Source: Candidatus Poribacteria bacterium (lineage in GTDB: Bacteria; Poribacteria; WGA-4E; GCA-2687025). From it: a stretch of DNA of 64,000 nucleotides. The stretch's first letter is position 1. Every line of letters starts with the position of its first letter. The notes under the pieces were generated by a model, which had not been told where the DNA came from, ran no database searches, and was given only the letters and a program-made list of their open reading frames with translations. The stretch is taken from NCBI GenBank assembly GCA_018644665.1, contig JABGQA010000058.1, positions 297,893-361,892 on the forward strand, written 5' to 3'. A program made the translations under genes and the position numbers. Positions 8,997 to 18,654 of the stretch are shown in pieces.

Positions 8997-10079
8997 GTGA
9001 GGACGCACCCGAACTACGGCCCGAGCCGGTTTGGCCACTATGCGCATCGCATGGGAGCGTGGATTCAGGCTCGTCAATACCGCGACATCTACCCCGACGC
9101 CCAAGACTGCATCACGCCGTTTATGTGGGGCTTCACCGTCTTCGACGGCGACCAACCGTTCGACGATGAGATCCTGAGTCTCATCGAGATGGAGCGCGCC
9201 ATCGGCGATGTCCCCGACTGGGCGATCGACATCGCCGTACAGATAGACGCGCTCCCACACTGCGGTCAGGTGAACTTCCCTGAGCCGCTGTATGCCGTGT
9301 TTCGCGGAATAGGGCAGGAGACGCCGGACGCTGGCTACACCTTCTGCTTCGAGGCGAACTCAGCAACCAAGGACGCCGTGGAGCGGCGGCTCCTCGCGCT
9401 GGACATGTGGCGGGCCGGCGCCGCCGTGCAGGATTGCCGCGAAGGCTTCACGGACATCTCGACGTTCGTAGACCATGCGTACTCCGCGCTGGGCGGGTCG
9501 ACTGAACTCAAGAGGTGCGCCGTCGAGCGCCTGTCGTGGCATCTCCGCTTCCTTAACGCATCGTTCACGACGAACGACGCCGGCCTCCTATCCATCGACA
9601 TGAACGCGCAGCAGCCGTGGGCGCCAGGGAGGCCGGAGACGGCCGAGCGGGAGGCCATCGAGCGCCGGCTACGAGCCGCGGCCAATGGGACGGCGTTCGA
9701 CGTCGACCGGTTCATCTCCGAGTTCGATCACCCGTGGCTGTGCCACCAGCGACTGTTCGACCAGATCGACGTGACGCTCGTGCGCATCGGCCGCGAGGAG
9801 ACCGCGTACGACTGGGAGGAGGCGCTTCAAGCCGCGCAGCCCTCGGCCGAGGCGATGTGTCGGGTCTATGACGTCAGCATGGCCGCGATAGCGGCGTGGG
9901 CCACGGGTGAGGCGCCCGACGCACCGCTCCGCGTTCATCCGGACGCCGCCGCCATCCTGGCGGAGACGTACGACCGACTCGGCGCGCGTACGGACGTGAA
10001 GCTGTGGCTGGCCCTGGCGTTGCGGAAGAAGGTCGAGCGCTTCCGCATGCAGGAACCGGTCGGGGCGCTCGCCGTGTGA
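8997..10079 (+). CDS. Hypothetical protein of the BtrH-like cluster
   Basis: I do not recognise this 360-residue protein. It has no signal peptide or membrane segment and looks globular and mostly alpha-helical in its C-terminal half. It holds scattered Cys and His residues (DCITPFMWGF, LPHCGQVNF, KRCAVERLSWHLRF) but no motif I can name. The GTG at 8997 is supported by GAAGAGG 6 bases upstream. It lies 24 bases after the small ORF at 8829 and probably belongs to the same transcript. It ends base-to-base against the convergent methyltransferase gene, with no room for a separate terminator. Confidence 0.55.
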   Translation: MRTHPNYGPSRFGHYAHRMGAWIQARQYRDIYPDAQDCITPFMWGFTVFDGDQPFDDEILSLIEMERAIGDVPDWAIDIAVQIDALPHCGQVNFPEPLYAVFRGIGQETPDAGYTFCFEANSATKDAVERRLLALDMWRAGAAVQDCREGFTDISTFVDHAYSALGGSTELKRCAVERLSWHLRFLNASFTTNDAGLLSIDMNAQQPWAPGRPETAEREAIERRLRAAANGTAFDVDRFISEFDHPWLCHQRLFDQIDVTLVRIGREETAYDWEEALQAAQPSAEAMCRVYDVSMAAIAAWATGEAPDAPLRVHPDAAAILAETYDRLGARTDVKLWLALALRKKVERFRMQEPVGALAV

Positions 10080-10913
10080 CTACGCGCGGCGTGCGACCGC
10101 GATGATATGCGTGCCGGCGTCGATCGCGCCGGGCTCGCGACAATAGTCGAGTTCCCACCGCAGGAACATCTCCCACGCGTCGTGGTCGTCGCGGATGCGC
10201 GCCAACGGTTCCGGGTTCCCAACCGACAGGCAGTTCGACGCGGACGCCGCTACGATCTCGCATCCGTGCCGCTGCAGCAGCGCGCGGAGTTCCGACCAGC
10301 GGAACATGTGCATGTGGTGCGTCGCGCGGACTCCGGAGCCTATGTCGCCGCGCGTCGCCACGGCGTCCACGATGTCTCGCCCGGCGGCCTCCATGACGTC
10401 GAAGATGCCGCCGAGATGCGTCTGCGACGAGCCCACGAGCGACATCACGCTCATTAGCACCGGGCCGCCGGGCTTCGTCACGCGCAGCAGTTCGTCGATG
10501 GCATCGTCGAGCCGGCTGCCCATGCAGCTCAGAGGGCCACCGTAGCAGACCGTGGCATCGAACGCGGCGGTCGCGAACCGGGCGAGGTCGGAAACGTCCG
10601 CCTCGTATCGGCCCACCACGGCATCGTCGTGGCCCGCCTCGGCGACGCGCTCGCGGTTGAGCGACAACTGCACCGGGGAGATGTCCGCAACCGTCACGCG
10701 CGCCCCGAGGCGGGCCAATTCTATCGTGAACCGGCCCGGGCCGGCGCCGATGTCCAGGACGTGGCTCCCCGCCGCGATGTGCGCGCGCAAGTAGTGCGCG
10801 TGGACGTGGAGCTTGACCTCGTCGGCGGGCGTAGCGACGAGCCGATCCCACTCGCCGCCGGCCAGCTCGTCGTAGTGGCCGCGGATCCCGTCGGGGCCGA
10901 ACACGTCAGCCAT
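10080..10913 (-). CDS. SAM-dependent class I methyltransferase
   Basis: The 277-residue protein carries the Rossmann methyltransferase motif I VLDIGAGPGRF (about residues 53-63), an acidic end of strand 2 (VTVADIS), the VTKPGGPVLMSV post-motif region and a C-terminal HIIAVARR strand. This matches small-molecule methyltransferases of the UbiE/Methyltransf_11 type. Its ATG overlaps the stop of the tricorn gene by 8 bases, so the two are translationally coupled. The acceptor substrate cannot be told. Confidence 0.85.
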   Translation of the reverse strand: MADVFGPDGIRGHYDELAGGEWDRLVATPADEVKLHVHAHYLRAHIAAGSHVLDIGAGPGRFTIELARLGARVTVADISPVQLSLNRERVAEAGHDDAVVGRYEADVSDLARFATAAFDATVCYGGPLSCMGSRLDDAIDELLRVTKPGGPVLMSVMSLVGSSQTHLGGIFDVMEAAGRDIVDAVATRGDIGSGVRATHHMHMFRWSELRALLQRHGCEIVAASASNCLSVGNPEPLARIRDDHDAWEMFLRWELDYCREPGAIDAGTHIIAVARRA

Positions 10914-13900
10914 CGGAATCTATCTGCGACAGCAGCTCCTGGACCGCCGTGTCCAGTTGGCTGTCCACCCCACGCACGGCCTCCCCAAGCGGCCGGTCCA
11001 CATCGACGTCCACAGGTCGCGCATTGCCTTCGAGGTTCTCGCCGTCGAGCGTTCCGACGCGCATGCGCGGCAGACGGAACGACGTGCCGTCCAGAAGTTG
11101 CCAGCCCCATGTCCAAATCACCGCCCCGGCCGTCGGCTTGCCGACGATCTTGCCTAGGGCGAGCCGGCGGAAGCCTTCGCTGAACATCTCCGTGTTGCTG
11201 CCCGAGTGCTCGTTCGTGATGAGGATGAGCGGCTTCTCGATGATGCGGTTCCCGGCCAGGTTCGTGTCGGGCGCCTCGTAGTGCCCACGTAAACTGGACA
11301 GGGTGTAAGCCTTGCGCGCGAGTACGTCCAATATGAACGGCGCGATGTGCCCGCCACCGTTGAAGCGGACGTCCACGACGATCCCCTCACGGCTGTGGGA
11401 TTCCGCGTCGAGATCGGCGATGAAACGCATGTAGGCGGGGTACGACATCTGAGACACATGGGCGTATCCCAGCCGGCCGCCGCTCTTGTCGTGCACGTAG
11501 TCGGCGTTGCCGCGCACCCATCCTCGGTACCGCAGTTCCGAGTGCCTGCCACCGCCAACGGGTTTCACGATGATCTCGCGCCTGTCGTCCGAGGTCGGCT
11601 CGTCCGCAAGGACCAGCGTCACACGGCGGCCTGCGAGCCGCTGCAGTCGCTCCGACAGACTCGCCCCGTCCCCCACGCTGATCCCATCCACCGATAGGAG
11701 GTACTCGCCGATGTGGGCCGACTCCTCGGCGAACGTCACGGGCGAGTCGGGCAAGACGGATGAGATACGGTAGCGTCCGTGCTGCTCCAACTCGGCGCGC
11801 TCGAACTCGAGGCCGAGGAAGGCGTCGGGCGCGCCGCCACCGCCTCCTCCCGCGCCGAGATGCGAGGCGTTGAGTTCGCCGACCATCAGGTTGAGCAGTT
11901 CGCGGAACTCGTCGCCGGTGCGTGCGCTCTCCACTTGGGCGCGGAACGTCTCGCGCGCCGCGTCCCAGTCACAGCCGTGGAACTCGGCGTCGTAGAAGTT
12001 CTCGTTCATGAACCGCCACGCCTCGTCGAATGCCTGCATCTTCTCGGCGTGGAAGTCGATCTCGACCTCCGCGCGGACGTTGAGCGCTTTCGGGTCGCCC
12101 TCGCGACCGCCGGCCTCGTCCATGCCGCAGGAGTGGATGCGACCGGCTTCTAAGAAGTAGAAGCGCTTGCCGTCCTTCACGAACCGGACCGCGCCCTTGC
12201 CCCCCGACGATGAGGTTAGCTGCTTGGGCGGCTCGCCTCCCTTGCCCTCTTCCAGGGACACGCTCCACAGGTTGCCCTGACCCGTGTGGGACGCGGAGTA
12301 GACGAGCGTCTTCGAATCCGGCCGGATGCGCATTGCGTGCGCGCCCGCCTTGGGGTCGGTCAGGAACCGGACGCGATGCTTGATCCCGTCCATCTCGATC
12401 CGAACCGGTTCTGGGGCTTCCTCCTCGTCGCCATTCTCGCCCTCGTTCTCGTTCTCGTCCTCTTCGGCGGCGCTGGCGCCGTCACTGTCGGATGTCGTCG
12501 CATCCTCGTCCTCAGCCGCGTCGGGATGCTCGGGGACGTCCTCGTCCTGTTTGTCCTTCTCCTCGTCTTCCTCGAATAGCTTGTCGAAGTCTTCCTCGGC
12601 GAAGACAGGCGCTATGGGGGCCAGGTCGACGCGGGCGATCAGGCTTTCCTCCCGGTACTGCCCGGTGCCGAACACCAGGAACTTCCCGTCGGGCGCCCAG
12701 AGCAGATTGCCACACGAGATGTTGCTCAGGAACGTGACCTGCTTCGACTCTCTCTCCTCGACGCTCTGCACGTGGACGTTGTCGAAGAAGTTGGCGTCGG
12801 TAGCCACGTACGCGACCCATTGGCTGTCGGGAGCCCAGACGAAGTCCGTCGGCGTGATGACGCCCGTGAACCGCTCGTTCACGATGAACGGCCGCTCCGT
12901 CCACTCCTCGGTGTCCATAAGCCGGATGTCCGTCTTACCCACCGTGTAGGCCAGCCACTTCCCGTCCGGTGAGAAGGTCGGCGCGGCTTTGCCCTCGTCG
13001 GAATCGGTGAGCTGGCGCTCCTCGCGCGCCTTGAAGTCGTACAGGAACACCTCGTTGTGGCCGGTCCTATCGGACACGTACACGACGTGATCGCTGTCCG
13101 GGCGCCATGCGAGCTGGCTCTCGCGCGCATGCGTGTGCGTGATGCGGAACGAGTCGCCGCCCTTCTTCACCTTGTCGCCCTTGTCGGCGAGGTCGGCGAA
13201 GACCTCGCCGTGCACGACGAAGGCGACCTTCTTCCCGTCCGCCGACAGGTCGAGCTCCGTCAGCCGGTCGGTGAACGCCTCGTGACGGACGGGCGTGGAC
13301 TTCTCGTCCGCATGGACGTGGATGTCGACTGGCGAAGATTCGCCAGTGGCGACATCCAGCCGCCACAGGCCGAAGTCGCGCTCAAAGGCGATCCACCGGC
13401 CGTCCGCGGAGATGGACGGGTTCGTGACGCGCCCCTCCGTGAACTCCGTGATGGGCTCGGCGCCGTCGTCGCCATCGAGCGACATGCGCCAGACATTCTC
13501 CTCCCCGCCGCGATCGGAAACGTAGAGGATCGTCTCGCCGTCCTCCCCCCACATCGGTCGCGTGTTGAGGCCGAGGTACGTGGTGAGGCGTTGGTGGTCG
13601 TCGGCGTCGGCGGCTTCCGCCATGACCCAGATGTCGGAGTGCCCGGCGGCGTTGCGCCCGTGTCGCCACCATTGCGCGCCGTTGTTGTTGAAGGCCAGGC
13701 GGCCGCCGTCGGGTGATACCGCGACGTTGTAGTGCGACTCCATCGGGTCGTGCGCGATTCGGATGGGTGGGCCGCCGCTGGCGGCGATCTTGAATATGCC
13801 GCCACCGAGACCCGTGTAGTGCGAAGCGAAGTAGATCCACGCACCGTCCGGCGACCAGGATACTGGCGGCGAGGAGCCACCGTGGTAGGTGACCCGACGT

Positions 13901-14157
13901 GGGGCGCCGTCGCCGTCCAAAGAGGCGACGTAGATGTTCCCACCGCCAGTCCTGGCGGAGAAGAAGGCCAGTGAGTCGCCATCGGGCGAGAATGCGGGGC
14001 TGTAGTCCTCGCTCGCGTGCGACGTCACGCGGCGCGCCGTCCCTCCGACAGCGGGTGCGATCCACACGTCCGCAGCGTGCGCGAAGGCGATCTCCGACCC
14101 GTCGGGCGATAGGGCCGGGCGCCTCAACAGCGCCCGTGACCCGCCGATGCTTGCCAT
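10906..14157 (-). CDS. Tricorn protease homologue
   Basis: The 1083-residue protein matches the length and order of tricorn protease: an N-terminal PD40 propeller with repeated SPDG and WAPDS motifs, a second propeller, a PDZ domain (ISSVLPDSPVTFAEESAHIGEYLLSV spread over about residues 795-830) and a C-terminal S41-type core with DVRFNGGGH and NEHSGSNTE, whose second Ser (about residue 987) is the likely nucleophile. Tricorn is a cytosolic protease that trims proteasome-type products. A strongly acidic linker of about 70 residues (encoded near 12400-12620) separates the propellers. Start 14157 is supported by AGGAG 7 bases upstream; the longer open frame above it is antisense to the Gfo/Idh gene. 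No aminopeptidase partner is nearby. Confidence 0.92.
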   Translation of the reverse strand: MASIGGSRALLRRPALSPDGSEIAFAHAADVWIAPAVGGTARRVTSHASEDYSPAFSPDGDSLAFFSARTGGGNIYVASLDGDGAPRRVTYHGGSSPPVSWSPDGAWIYFASHYTGLGGGIFKIAASGGPPIRIAHDPMESHYNVAVSPDGGRLAFNNNGAQWWRHGRNAAGHSDIWVMAEAADADDHQRLTTYLGLNTRPMWGEDGETILYVSDRGGEENVWRMSLDGDDGAEPITEFTEGRVTNPSISADGRWIAFERDFGLWRLDVATGESSPVDIHVHADEKSTPVRHEAFTDRLTELDLSADGKKVAFVVHGEVFADLADKGDKVKKGGDSFRITHTHARESQLAWRPDSDHVVYVSDRTGHNEVFLYDFKAREERQLTDSDEGKAAPTFSPDGKWLAYTVGKTDIRLMDTEEWTERPFIVNERFTGVITPTDFVWAPDSQWVAYVATDANFFDNVHVQSVEERESKQVTFLSNISCGNLLWAPDGKFLVFGTGQYREESLIARVDLAPIAPVFAEEDFDKLFEEDEEKDKQDEDVPEHPDAAEDEDATTSDSDGASAAEEDENENEGENGDEEEAPEPVRIEMDGIKHRVRFLTDPKAGAHAMRIRPDSKTLVYSASHTGQGNLWSVSLEEGKGGEPPKQLTSSSGGKGAVRFVKDGKRFYFLEAGRIHSCGMDEAGGREGDPKALNVRAEVEIDFHAEKMQAFDEAWRFMNENFYDAEFHGCDWDAARETFRAQVESARTGDEFRELLNLMVGELNASHLGAGGGGGGAPDAFLGLEFERAELEQHGRYRISSVLPDSPVTFAEESAHIGEYLLSVDGISVGDGASLSERLQRLAGRRVTLVLADEPTSDDRREIIVKPVGGGRHSELRYRGWVRGNADYVHDKSGGRLGYAHVSQMSYPAYMRFIADLDAESHSREGIVVDVRFNGGGHIAPFILDVLARKAYTLSSLRGHYEAPDTNLAGNRIIEKPLILITNEHSGSNTEMFSEGFRRLALGKIVGKPTAGAVIWTWGWQLLDGTSFRLPRMRVGTLDGENLEGNARPVDVDVDRPLGEAVRGVDSQLDTAVQELLSQIDSDG

Positions 14158-14171
14158 TGCCAGCTCCTGCT

Positions 14172-15173
14172 CTACCCTAGCGAGATGACCGCGCCGCCCT
14201 CTTCGATCGACCGGTACGCCGCGCGCGCGACCTCGACGATGGCGCGCCCGTCCGCAGCGGTGATGGGCGTGTCCGTGTCGTTGAGGATCGCGTCCACGAA
14301 CGCGCGTATCTCGGCCTTTACGGGCGTCTCGAAGTCGAGATCGCCGATCGCGACCTCGTCGCGTTCGCCGTCGAACCGCTTCGTGTCGATAGTCGCGCCG
14401 CCGCCCCAGAACGCGGGGAAGTCGATGGACCCCTCGGTGCAGTCGACCCGGCCGCCATACCCGCCGATGGCGCTTGCATTGCCGGACTGGAGGAAGCCGA
14501 CGGCGCCGCTCGTGAACTGCAACGAGACGAGCGTCACGTCCGGGTAGTCGTGCCGCGTCTGCACGTACGTGCCGCCGATGGCCGAGACCTTCGCGACGTC
14601 GCCGCACACGAAACGCATGAAGTCGATCTCGTGGGCGTTCACTTCCATGAGCGTGCCGCCCGACTCCTCGAGCTTGTAACGCCAGTTGGGGTGGCTGTCT
14701 CCCCACCCGCCGCCGATGCGCCACACGACCATCGTGGTGGGCGCGCCGAAGTCGCCGCTGGCAACGAGGTCGCGCACCTTGCCGTGCGTGCCGTGGTATC
14801 GGCACACGTGTCCGATCTGGAACTTGACGCCCGCCTCTGTGACCGCCTGAGTCATCGCGTCACAGTCCGCGAGCGTCGGCGCCATCGGCTTTTCGCAGAA
14901 CACATGCTTCCCCGCCTCCGCGGCGGCCTCGGTCATCTGTCGATGCACGAAAGGCGGCGACGCGATAAGCACGGCGTCTATGTCATCTCGGGCCAGCAAC
15001 TCCGCGTAGTCGGTGACGTACGCGGAGTCTATCTCCTCCGCGAGCGGCTTCGCGCGAGACTCGTCAAGGTCGCTGACGACGACGACGTCGGCATGTTCCA
15101 GTCGTTGGGCGTTCCGGACAAGGTCGCTGCCCATGCCGCCGCACCCGATGACGCCCAGTGTGACGCTTGCCAT
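14172..15173 (-). CDS. Gfo/Idh/MocA family NAD(P)-dependent oxidoreductase
   Basis: The 333-residue protein has the N-terminal Rossmann fingerprint GVIGCGGMGSDLV, the family EKP motif in KHVFCEKPMAPT (about residues 90-101) and the C-terminal alpha/beta domain with WRIGGGWGDSHPNWRYKLEESGGTL split by the expected spacing. EVNAHEIDFMRF supplies the HxxD pair typical of the active site. Such enzymes oxidise sugars, inositols or aminosugars with NAD(P). It lies 14 bases upstream of the tricorn gene on the same strand, so the two could be co-transcribed. The substrate is not deducible. Confidence 0.9.
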   Translation of the reverse strand: MASVTLGVIGCGGMGSDLVRNAQRLEHADVVVVSDLDESRAKPLAEEIDSAYVTDYAELLARDDIDAVLIASPPFVHRQMTEAAAEAGKHVFCEKPMAPTLADCDAMTQAVTEAGVKFQIGHVCRYHGTHGKVRDLVASGDFGAPTTMVVWRIGGGWGDSHPNWRYKLEESGGTLMEVNAHEIDFMRFVCGDVAKVSAIGGTYVQTRHDYPDVTLVSLQFTSGAVGFLQSGNASAIGGYGGRVDCTEGSIDFPAFWGGGATIDTKRFDGERDEVAIGDLDFETPVKAEIRAFVDAILNDTDTPITAADGRAIVEVARAAYRSIEEGGAVISLG

Positions 15174-15460
15174 GTGGTCCCATTCCCCGACGTAGTTAGC
15201 CGTGATCGCGTGTATATGATGAGGGCGGATTCAGTGTCGCAGATTGCCGCGCCGGAATCCAGAGGCGCTGGGCGGCCGAGCGATGGCTCCTACCCTTGGC
15301 AGGTCGCCGCCCCCCGCCATTCGCGTCGTTGGCGAGTCGGACGCCGACCAACGGGCCCTGCCGGCTGCATGACTTCCTCCCGGCGGCCCGGCGGCCGGGA
15401 GCCCGTCGTACGCGAACGGGTTCCCCGTCGGCGGTGTCCAGTGGGCGTAGGGAGAGGCAC

Positions 15461-16370
15461 ATGCATCACCGATGGCCGTACGCTCTTCTGCTGGCGTTCG
15501 CGTCCGTAGTGGCGGCCGCCGCATGCACGGCCCGCGCGGACGATGCGAGTCCCGTCCGGGCGCTCACGCGCTTCCATGGCGAGGCGGCATGGAAGCGTTG
15601 GTCACCCGACGGATCGCGGATCGCGTTCTGGATGAACGTGTTTGGTGGCATGCAGATCGGCGCTGTCAGCGCCGGTGGTGGCGAGGTGGGAACTCTCACG
15701 GACGTCGGGGAGAGCCCATTCGCGCCGACGTGGGCGCCCGACGGTCGGTCGATCGCGTACTCGTGCTACGTCCACCCGGGCGCGGAAACCTACGTACGCG
15801 ACCTTAGAACGCGGGCGCGGCGCCGGCTTACAAACACCAGCGCACGGAGCGGGCACGCCGCGTGGTCGCCCGACGGAAACAGGATCGCGTTCGTGTCCCG
15901 TCCCGGCGGCCGAGGGGACATCTACACGGTGTCCCCGGACGGGACCGACATGCGGCGCGTCACTCGGGATGTAGGTACCGTGCGGTTCCCGGCCTGGTTC
16001 AGATGGCGCGAGGATCGCGTTTTGTCGCACGACCCCAGGAACCGCGCAGATATGGACCGTGAACGCCGACGGACCGGACGTATCCGTTGTGGCGCCGTAG
16101 GGCGTCGGTGGCGGCTCCGGCCCGACATGGTCGCCGGACGGACGATGGATCGCGTACAGCCGACCGGGAGCAAACGCCGAGAGCCTGTACGCGATCTCTG
16201 TCGACGACGCTCGGGTCGTCCGTCTGACGGACAGCGGCTCTCTCGACGCGTACCCGTCGTGGTCGCCGGACGGCCGTGAGATTGCCTTTGGCCGGATCTC
16301 GACAAGCCGCATGCCGGTGAACCCAAGCCACATCGCCATTATCGACGTCTCGCAGGTGTTCCCTGGGTGG
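15461..16370 (+). pseudogene. Secreted PD40 beta-propeller protein, broken
   Basis: The ATG at 15461 follows GGGAGAGG and opens a signal peptide (WPYALLLAFASVVAAAACTARA). PD40/TolB-like repeats follow (RWSPDGSRIAFW, TWAPDGRSIAYS, AWSPDGNRIAFV). At about 15998 one extra T throws the frame: dropping it restores SDGARIAFCRTTPGTAQIW and further repeats. In that restored frame a TAG at 16098-16100 interrupts VAP-GVGGGSG before more repeats (TWSPDGRWIAY, SWSPDGREIAF). The relative at 18520 ends VSQVSPG-stop; here the stop codon has become Trp (TGG at 16368). With three defects this looks like real decay more than sequencing error. Confidence 0.7.
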
Positions 16371-16388
16371 TCGCGTGGGCGGCGGCGA

Positions 16389-16412
16389 GGCGCCCGGCCG
16401 AAGCCGAGCGCC
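16389..16412. terminator. Imperfect inverted repeat between convergent genes
   Basis: GGCGCCCGGC and GCCGAGCGCC pair with one mismatch around CGAA, between the end of the PD40 pseudogene and the stop of the vWA gene at 16429. The same element, perfect, occurs at 18615. No T-run follows, so it would be an atypical terminator or 3' stabiliser. Confidence 0.45.
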
Positions 16413-16428
16413 ATTGAGCGGGACGACC

Positions 16429-18222
16429 TCAGTTCAGGCTGGTCGCCAACTGGCTTTCATACAACTCCACCATGCTGACGAACCCCCGTCTGTAGCCCTC
16501 CGCGTCGTCGCCGAGGGAGCCGCGCGCGAGTTCACGCGCGTCGCTCACGGTCGCATCGCCGACGGCGGGGGAGTGGCGGAGGATCATGGCGAACATGGCG
16601 ACGGCGGCCGAGAAGCGGAAGCCGTCGGTGCAGTCGCCACCGTCGGCGTCGGACGAGACGACTCGCGTGATGAGCCTACTCGTGTCGCCGTCAGGCTGCT
16701 TGTAACGCAGCTTCACCGTGAGCATCTCGCCGGAGCCGTCGGCGGCTTCGCTCAGATCCCGTTGCTGGTACTTGAGCGGGATCTGTCGGCCTCCGAGCGC
16801 GCGCGAGTCCACACCGTGCGGGATTACCTCGTAGAGAGCCGTCACCGTGTGGCCCGCTCCCAACTCCCCGGCGTCCTTCTTGTCGTCGGCGAAGTCCTCG
16901 GCTGCGAGTAGCCGCGTCTCATATCCCACCAGGCGATACGCCGCGACGTGTGCGGGATTGAACTCCACCTGTATCTTCACGTCCTTCGCGATGGTCTGGA
17001 GCGTCGCGCCCATCTCGTCGATGAGCACCTTCTTCGCCTCGTAGATCGAGTCGATGTAATGGTAGGAGCCGTTCCCCTTGTCCGCGAGCTTGTGCATCTT
17101 CGCATCCTGCAGGTTGCCCTTGCCGAAGCCGAGGACGGTGAGGAACACGCCGCTCTCGCGCTTCTTCTCGATCATGCGCACGAGGGAGCCGTCGTCGGAG
17201 ATGCCGACGTTGAAGTCCCCGTCGGTCGCGAGGATGACGCGGTTGATGCCGCCGCGGATGAAGCTCCGGTGGGCGAGGTCGTACGCGGCCCGTATGCCCT
17301 GGGCCCCGGCCGTCGAGCCGCCCGCGCCGAGACCGGCGACCACCCTCAGTATCTCCTGCTTCTCCGCGCCCGAAGTCGGCGGCAGCGCCACGCCCGCGTG
17401 GCCTGCATAGACGACGATCGCGACGCGATCCCGCGCGTCGAGTTCGCCCACGAGCATGCGGAACGCACGTTTCAGGAGGGGCAGCTTGTCGTTCGAGCGC
17501 ATCGAACCGGACACGTCCAACAGGAAGACGAGGTTACTCGCGGGCCGATCGGCGTTGTCGACGCGTCTCCCCTGCAGGCCGATGTGCACGAGGCGGTGCT
17601 CCGGCCGCCACGGCGCATCACCGATCTCCGTGTAAACGGCAAACGGCTCATCTCCCTCGGGGTCGGGGTACTCGTATCGGAAGTAGTTGACCATCTCCTC
17701 GACACGGACCGCGTCGACGCGCGGGTTACGCCCGTCGGTGATGAACCGGCGGATGTTGCTGTATGAAGCCGTGTCCACGTCGATCGCGAACGTCGATAAC
17801 GGCGCGTCGATGGGCGATCGGAACCCGTTGTCGGCGAACGCCTCATAGGATTCGGTGTAGGAACGGCGCGAGTGGACGCGCCCATCGCTCACCACGACCA
17901 CGGTCTTGGGCGCGGCGGACATGCGCACCGTCTCCGTACCCAGCTGGACCTGCGCGCTCCATCGCCCGATGCGCACCGACGCGCGCGCGTGGCTCGTCTT
18001 CTGCAGACTTGTGACGGCGGCGCCGCCGCCGCCGCGCGACTGCGGCTTCCTCACTTGCGGCTTCGGGGGAGGCGCCGCGACGTATTCCGCCGCGAACGGC
18101 GACGGCGCCCGCTCGTCATCGGGTTCAGGAGCCACAAGCAGGCCGATGAGCAACAGCAGAACGGCGTGGAGGGCGAGGGCGGTCAGGGCGGCGAGGCCCA
18201 GGCGGAACGCATGGCGGGTCAT
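16429..18222 (-). CDS. Membrane-anchored von Willebrand type A domain protein (YfbK-like)
   Basis: The 597-residue protein begins with a short basic N-terminus and one membrane helix (about residues 9-31), then a low-complexity Pro/Arg linker. A VWA_N-type segment follows (FADNGFRSPIDAPLSTFAIDV), then a VWA domain with the MIDAS motif DVSGS (about residues 236-240) and ATDGDFN, and a C-terminal DUF3520-type region with YEVIPHGV. VWA domains bind metal and mediate protein-protein contacts; the placement implies a periplasmic or outer-surface role. RBS GGGAGGAG precedes the ATG. It is a close paralogue of the gene at 18655, mainly from the FADN segment onward, and is preceded by a sigma-54-type promoter. 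Confidence 0.88.
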   Translation of the reverse strand: MTRHAFRLGLAALTALALHAVLLLLIGLLVAPEPDDERAPSPFAAEYVAAPPPKPQVRKPQSRGGGGAAVTSLQKTSHARASVRIGRWSAQVQLGTETVRMSAAPKTVVVVSDGRVHSRRSYTESYEAFADNGFRSPIDAPLSTFAIDVDTASYSNIRRFITDGRNPRVDAVRVEEMVNYFRYEYPDPEGDEPFAVYTEIGDAPWRPEHRLVHIGLQGRRVDNADRPASNLVFLLDVSGSMRSNDKLPLLKRAFRMLVGELDARDRVAIVVYAGHAGVALPPTSGAEKQEILRVVAGLGAGGSTAGAQGIRAAYDLAHRSFIRGGINRVILATDGDFNVGISDDGSLVRMIEKKRESGVFLTVLGFGKGNLQDAKMHKLADKGNGSYHYIDSIYEAKKVLIDEMGATLQTIAKDVKIQVEFNPAHVAAYRLVGYETRLLAAEDFADDKKDAGELGAGHTVTALYEVIPHGVDSRALGGRQIPLKYQQRDLSEAADGSGEMLTVKLRYKQPDGDTSRLITRVVSSDADGGDCTDGFRFSAAVAMFAMILRHSPAVGDATVSDARELARGSLGDDAEGYRRGFVSMVELYESQLATSLN

Positions 18223-18277
18223 GGTGACTCCTCCCGGCGGTTACCGTAGGAAGCTGAGTTTCCTGCTACTGACAAGG

Positions 18278-18293
18278 AGCAATGAACGTGCCA
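18278..18293 (-). promoter_or_regulatory. Sigma-54 (RpoN) promoter of the vWA gene at 16429
   Basis: On the minus strand the sequence TGGCACGTTCATTGCT matches the -24/-12 consensus (TGGCAC, N5, TTGCW) with GG and GC ten bases apart. It lies about 55 bases upstream of the ATG at 18222. An equivalent element occupies the same place upstream of the paralogue at 20843. Confidence 0.75.
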
Positions 18294-18519
18294 CGCTGGT
18301 ACGACGCCGACGCGTTCCACGCGCATGCTGTCGGGAAGCGGCGTGAGCGGCGCAACACCGGCGGGCGAGTCGGCCGGACATGCACGAAACCGTGCTGCGT
18401 CGACCGCCGGTGGGCGCGTGCCCGTGCAGGCAGCGGCGCCCGTGCGGACCGGCGCTGCCCAGGCACGACTGTTCCGGTGAAGTGGGCGTCGTTCACACCG
18501 CGCCGACGGGTTCGCCTCA

Positions 18520-18593
18520 GAGCGACGAGCCGCGTACCGACGGACCAGGCTCCCGTGGCCGCGATCGATGTCTCGCAGGTATCGCCCGGATAG
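18520..18593 (+). pseudogene. Remnant of a PD40 propeller gene C-terminus
   Basis: The frame ending at 18593 finishes SRVPTDQAPVAAIDVSQVSPG-stop, which lines up with SRMPVNPSHIAIIDVSQVFPG at the end of the pseudogene at 15461. Only this tail is clearly recognisable; upstream to about 18300 the similarity fades. It shows that a convergent propeller/vWA pair was duplicated as a unit. The rest of the 432-base gap at 18223-18654 holds the vWA leader and promoter on one side and the hairpin at 18615 on the other. Confidence 0.6.
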
Positions 18594-18614
18594 TCGTCGT
18601 GTCCGCGGCGGAGG

Positions 18615-18638
18615 GGCGCCCGGCCAAAGCCGGGCGCC
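18615..18638. terminator. Perfect 10-bp inverted repeat
   Basis: GGCGCCCGGC and GCCGGGCGCC flank a CAAA loop, 17 bases beyond the stop of the vWA gene at 18655 and 22 bases past the PD40 remnant stop. It sits where a bidirectional terminator would. No T-run follows. Confidence 0.55.
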
Positions 18639-18654
18639 ATTGAGCGGGACGGGC

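Noticed and set aside
14158..14805. Long N-terminal extension of the tricorn protein
   Set aside because: It is antisense to the Gfo/Idh gene, is Arg/His-rich shadow sequence, and a good RBS sits before 14157.
16389..18638. Rho-independent terminators of standard type
   Set aside because: The stems are strong but no T-run follows on either strand, so they are listed only as inverted repeats with terminator-like placement.
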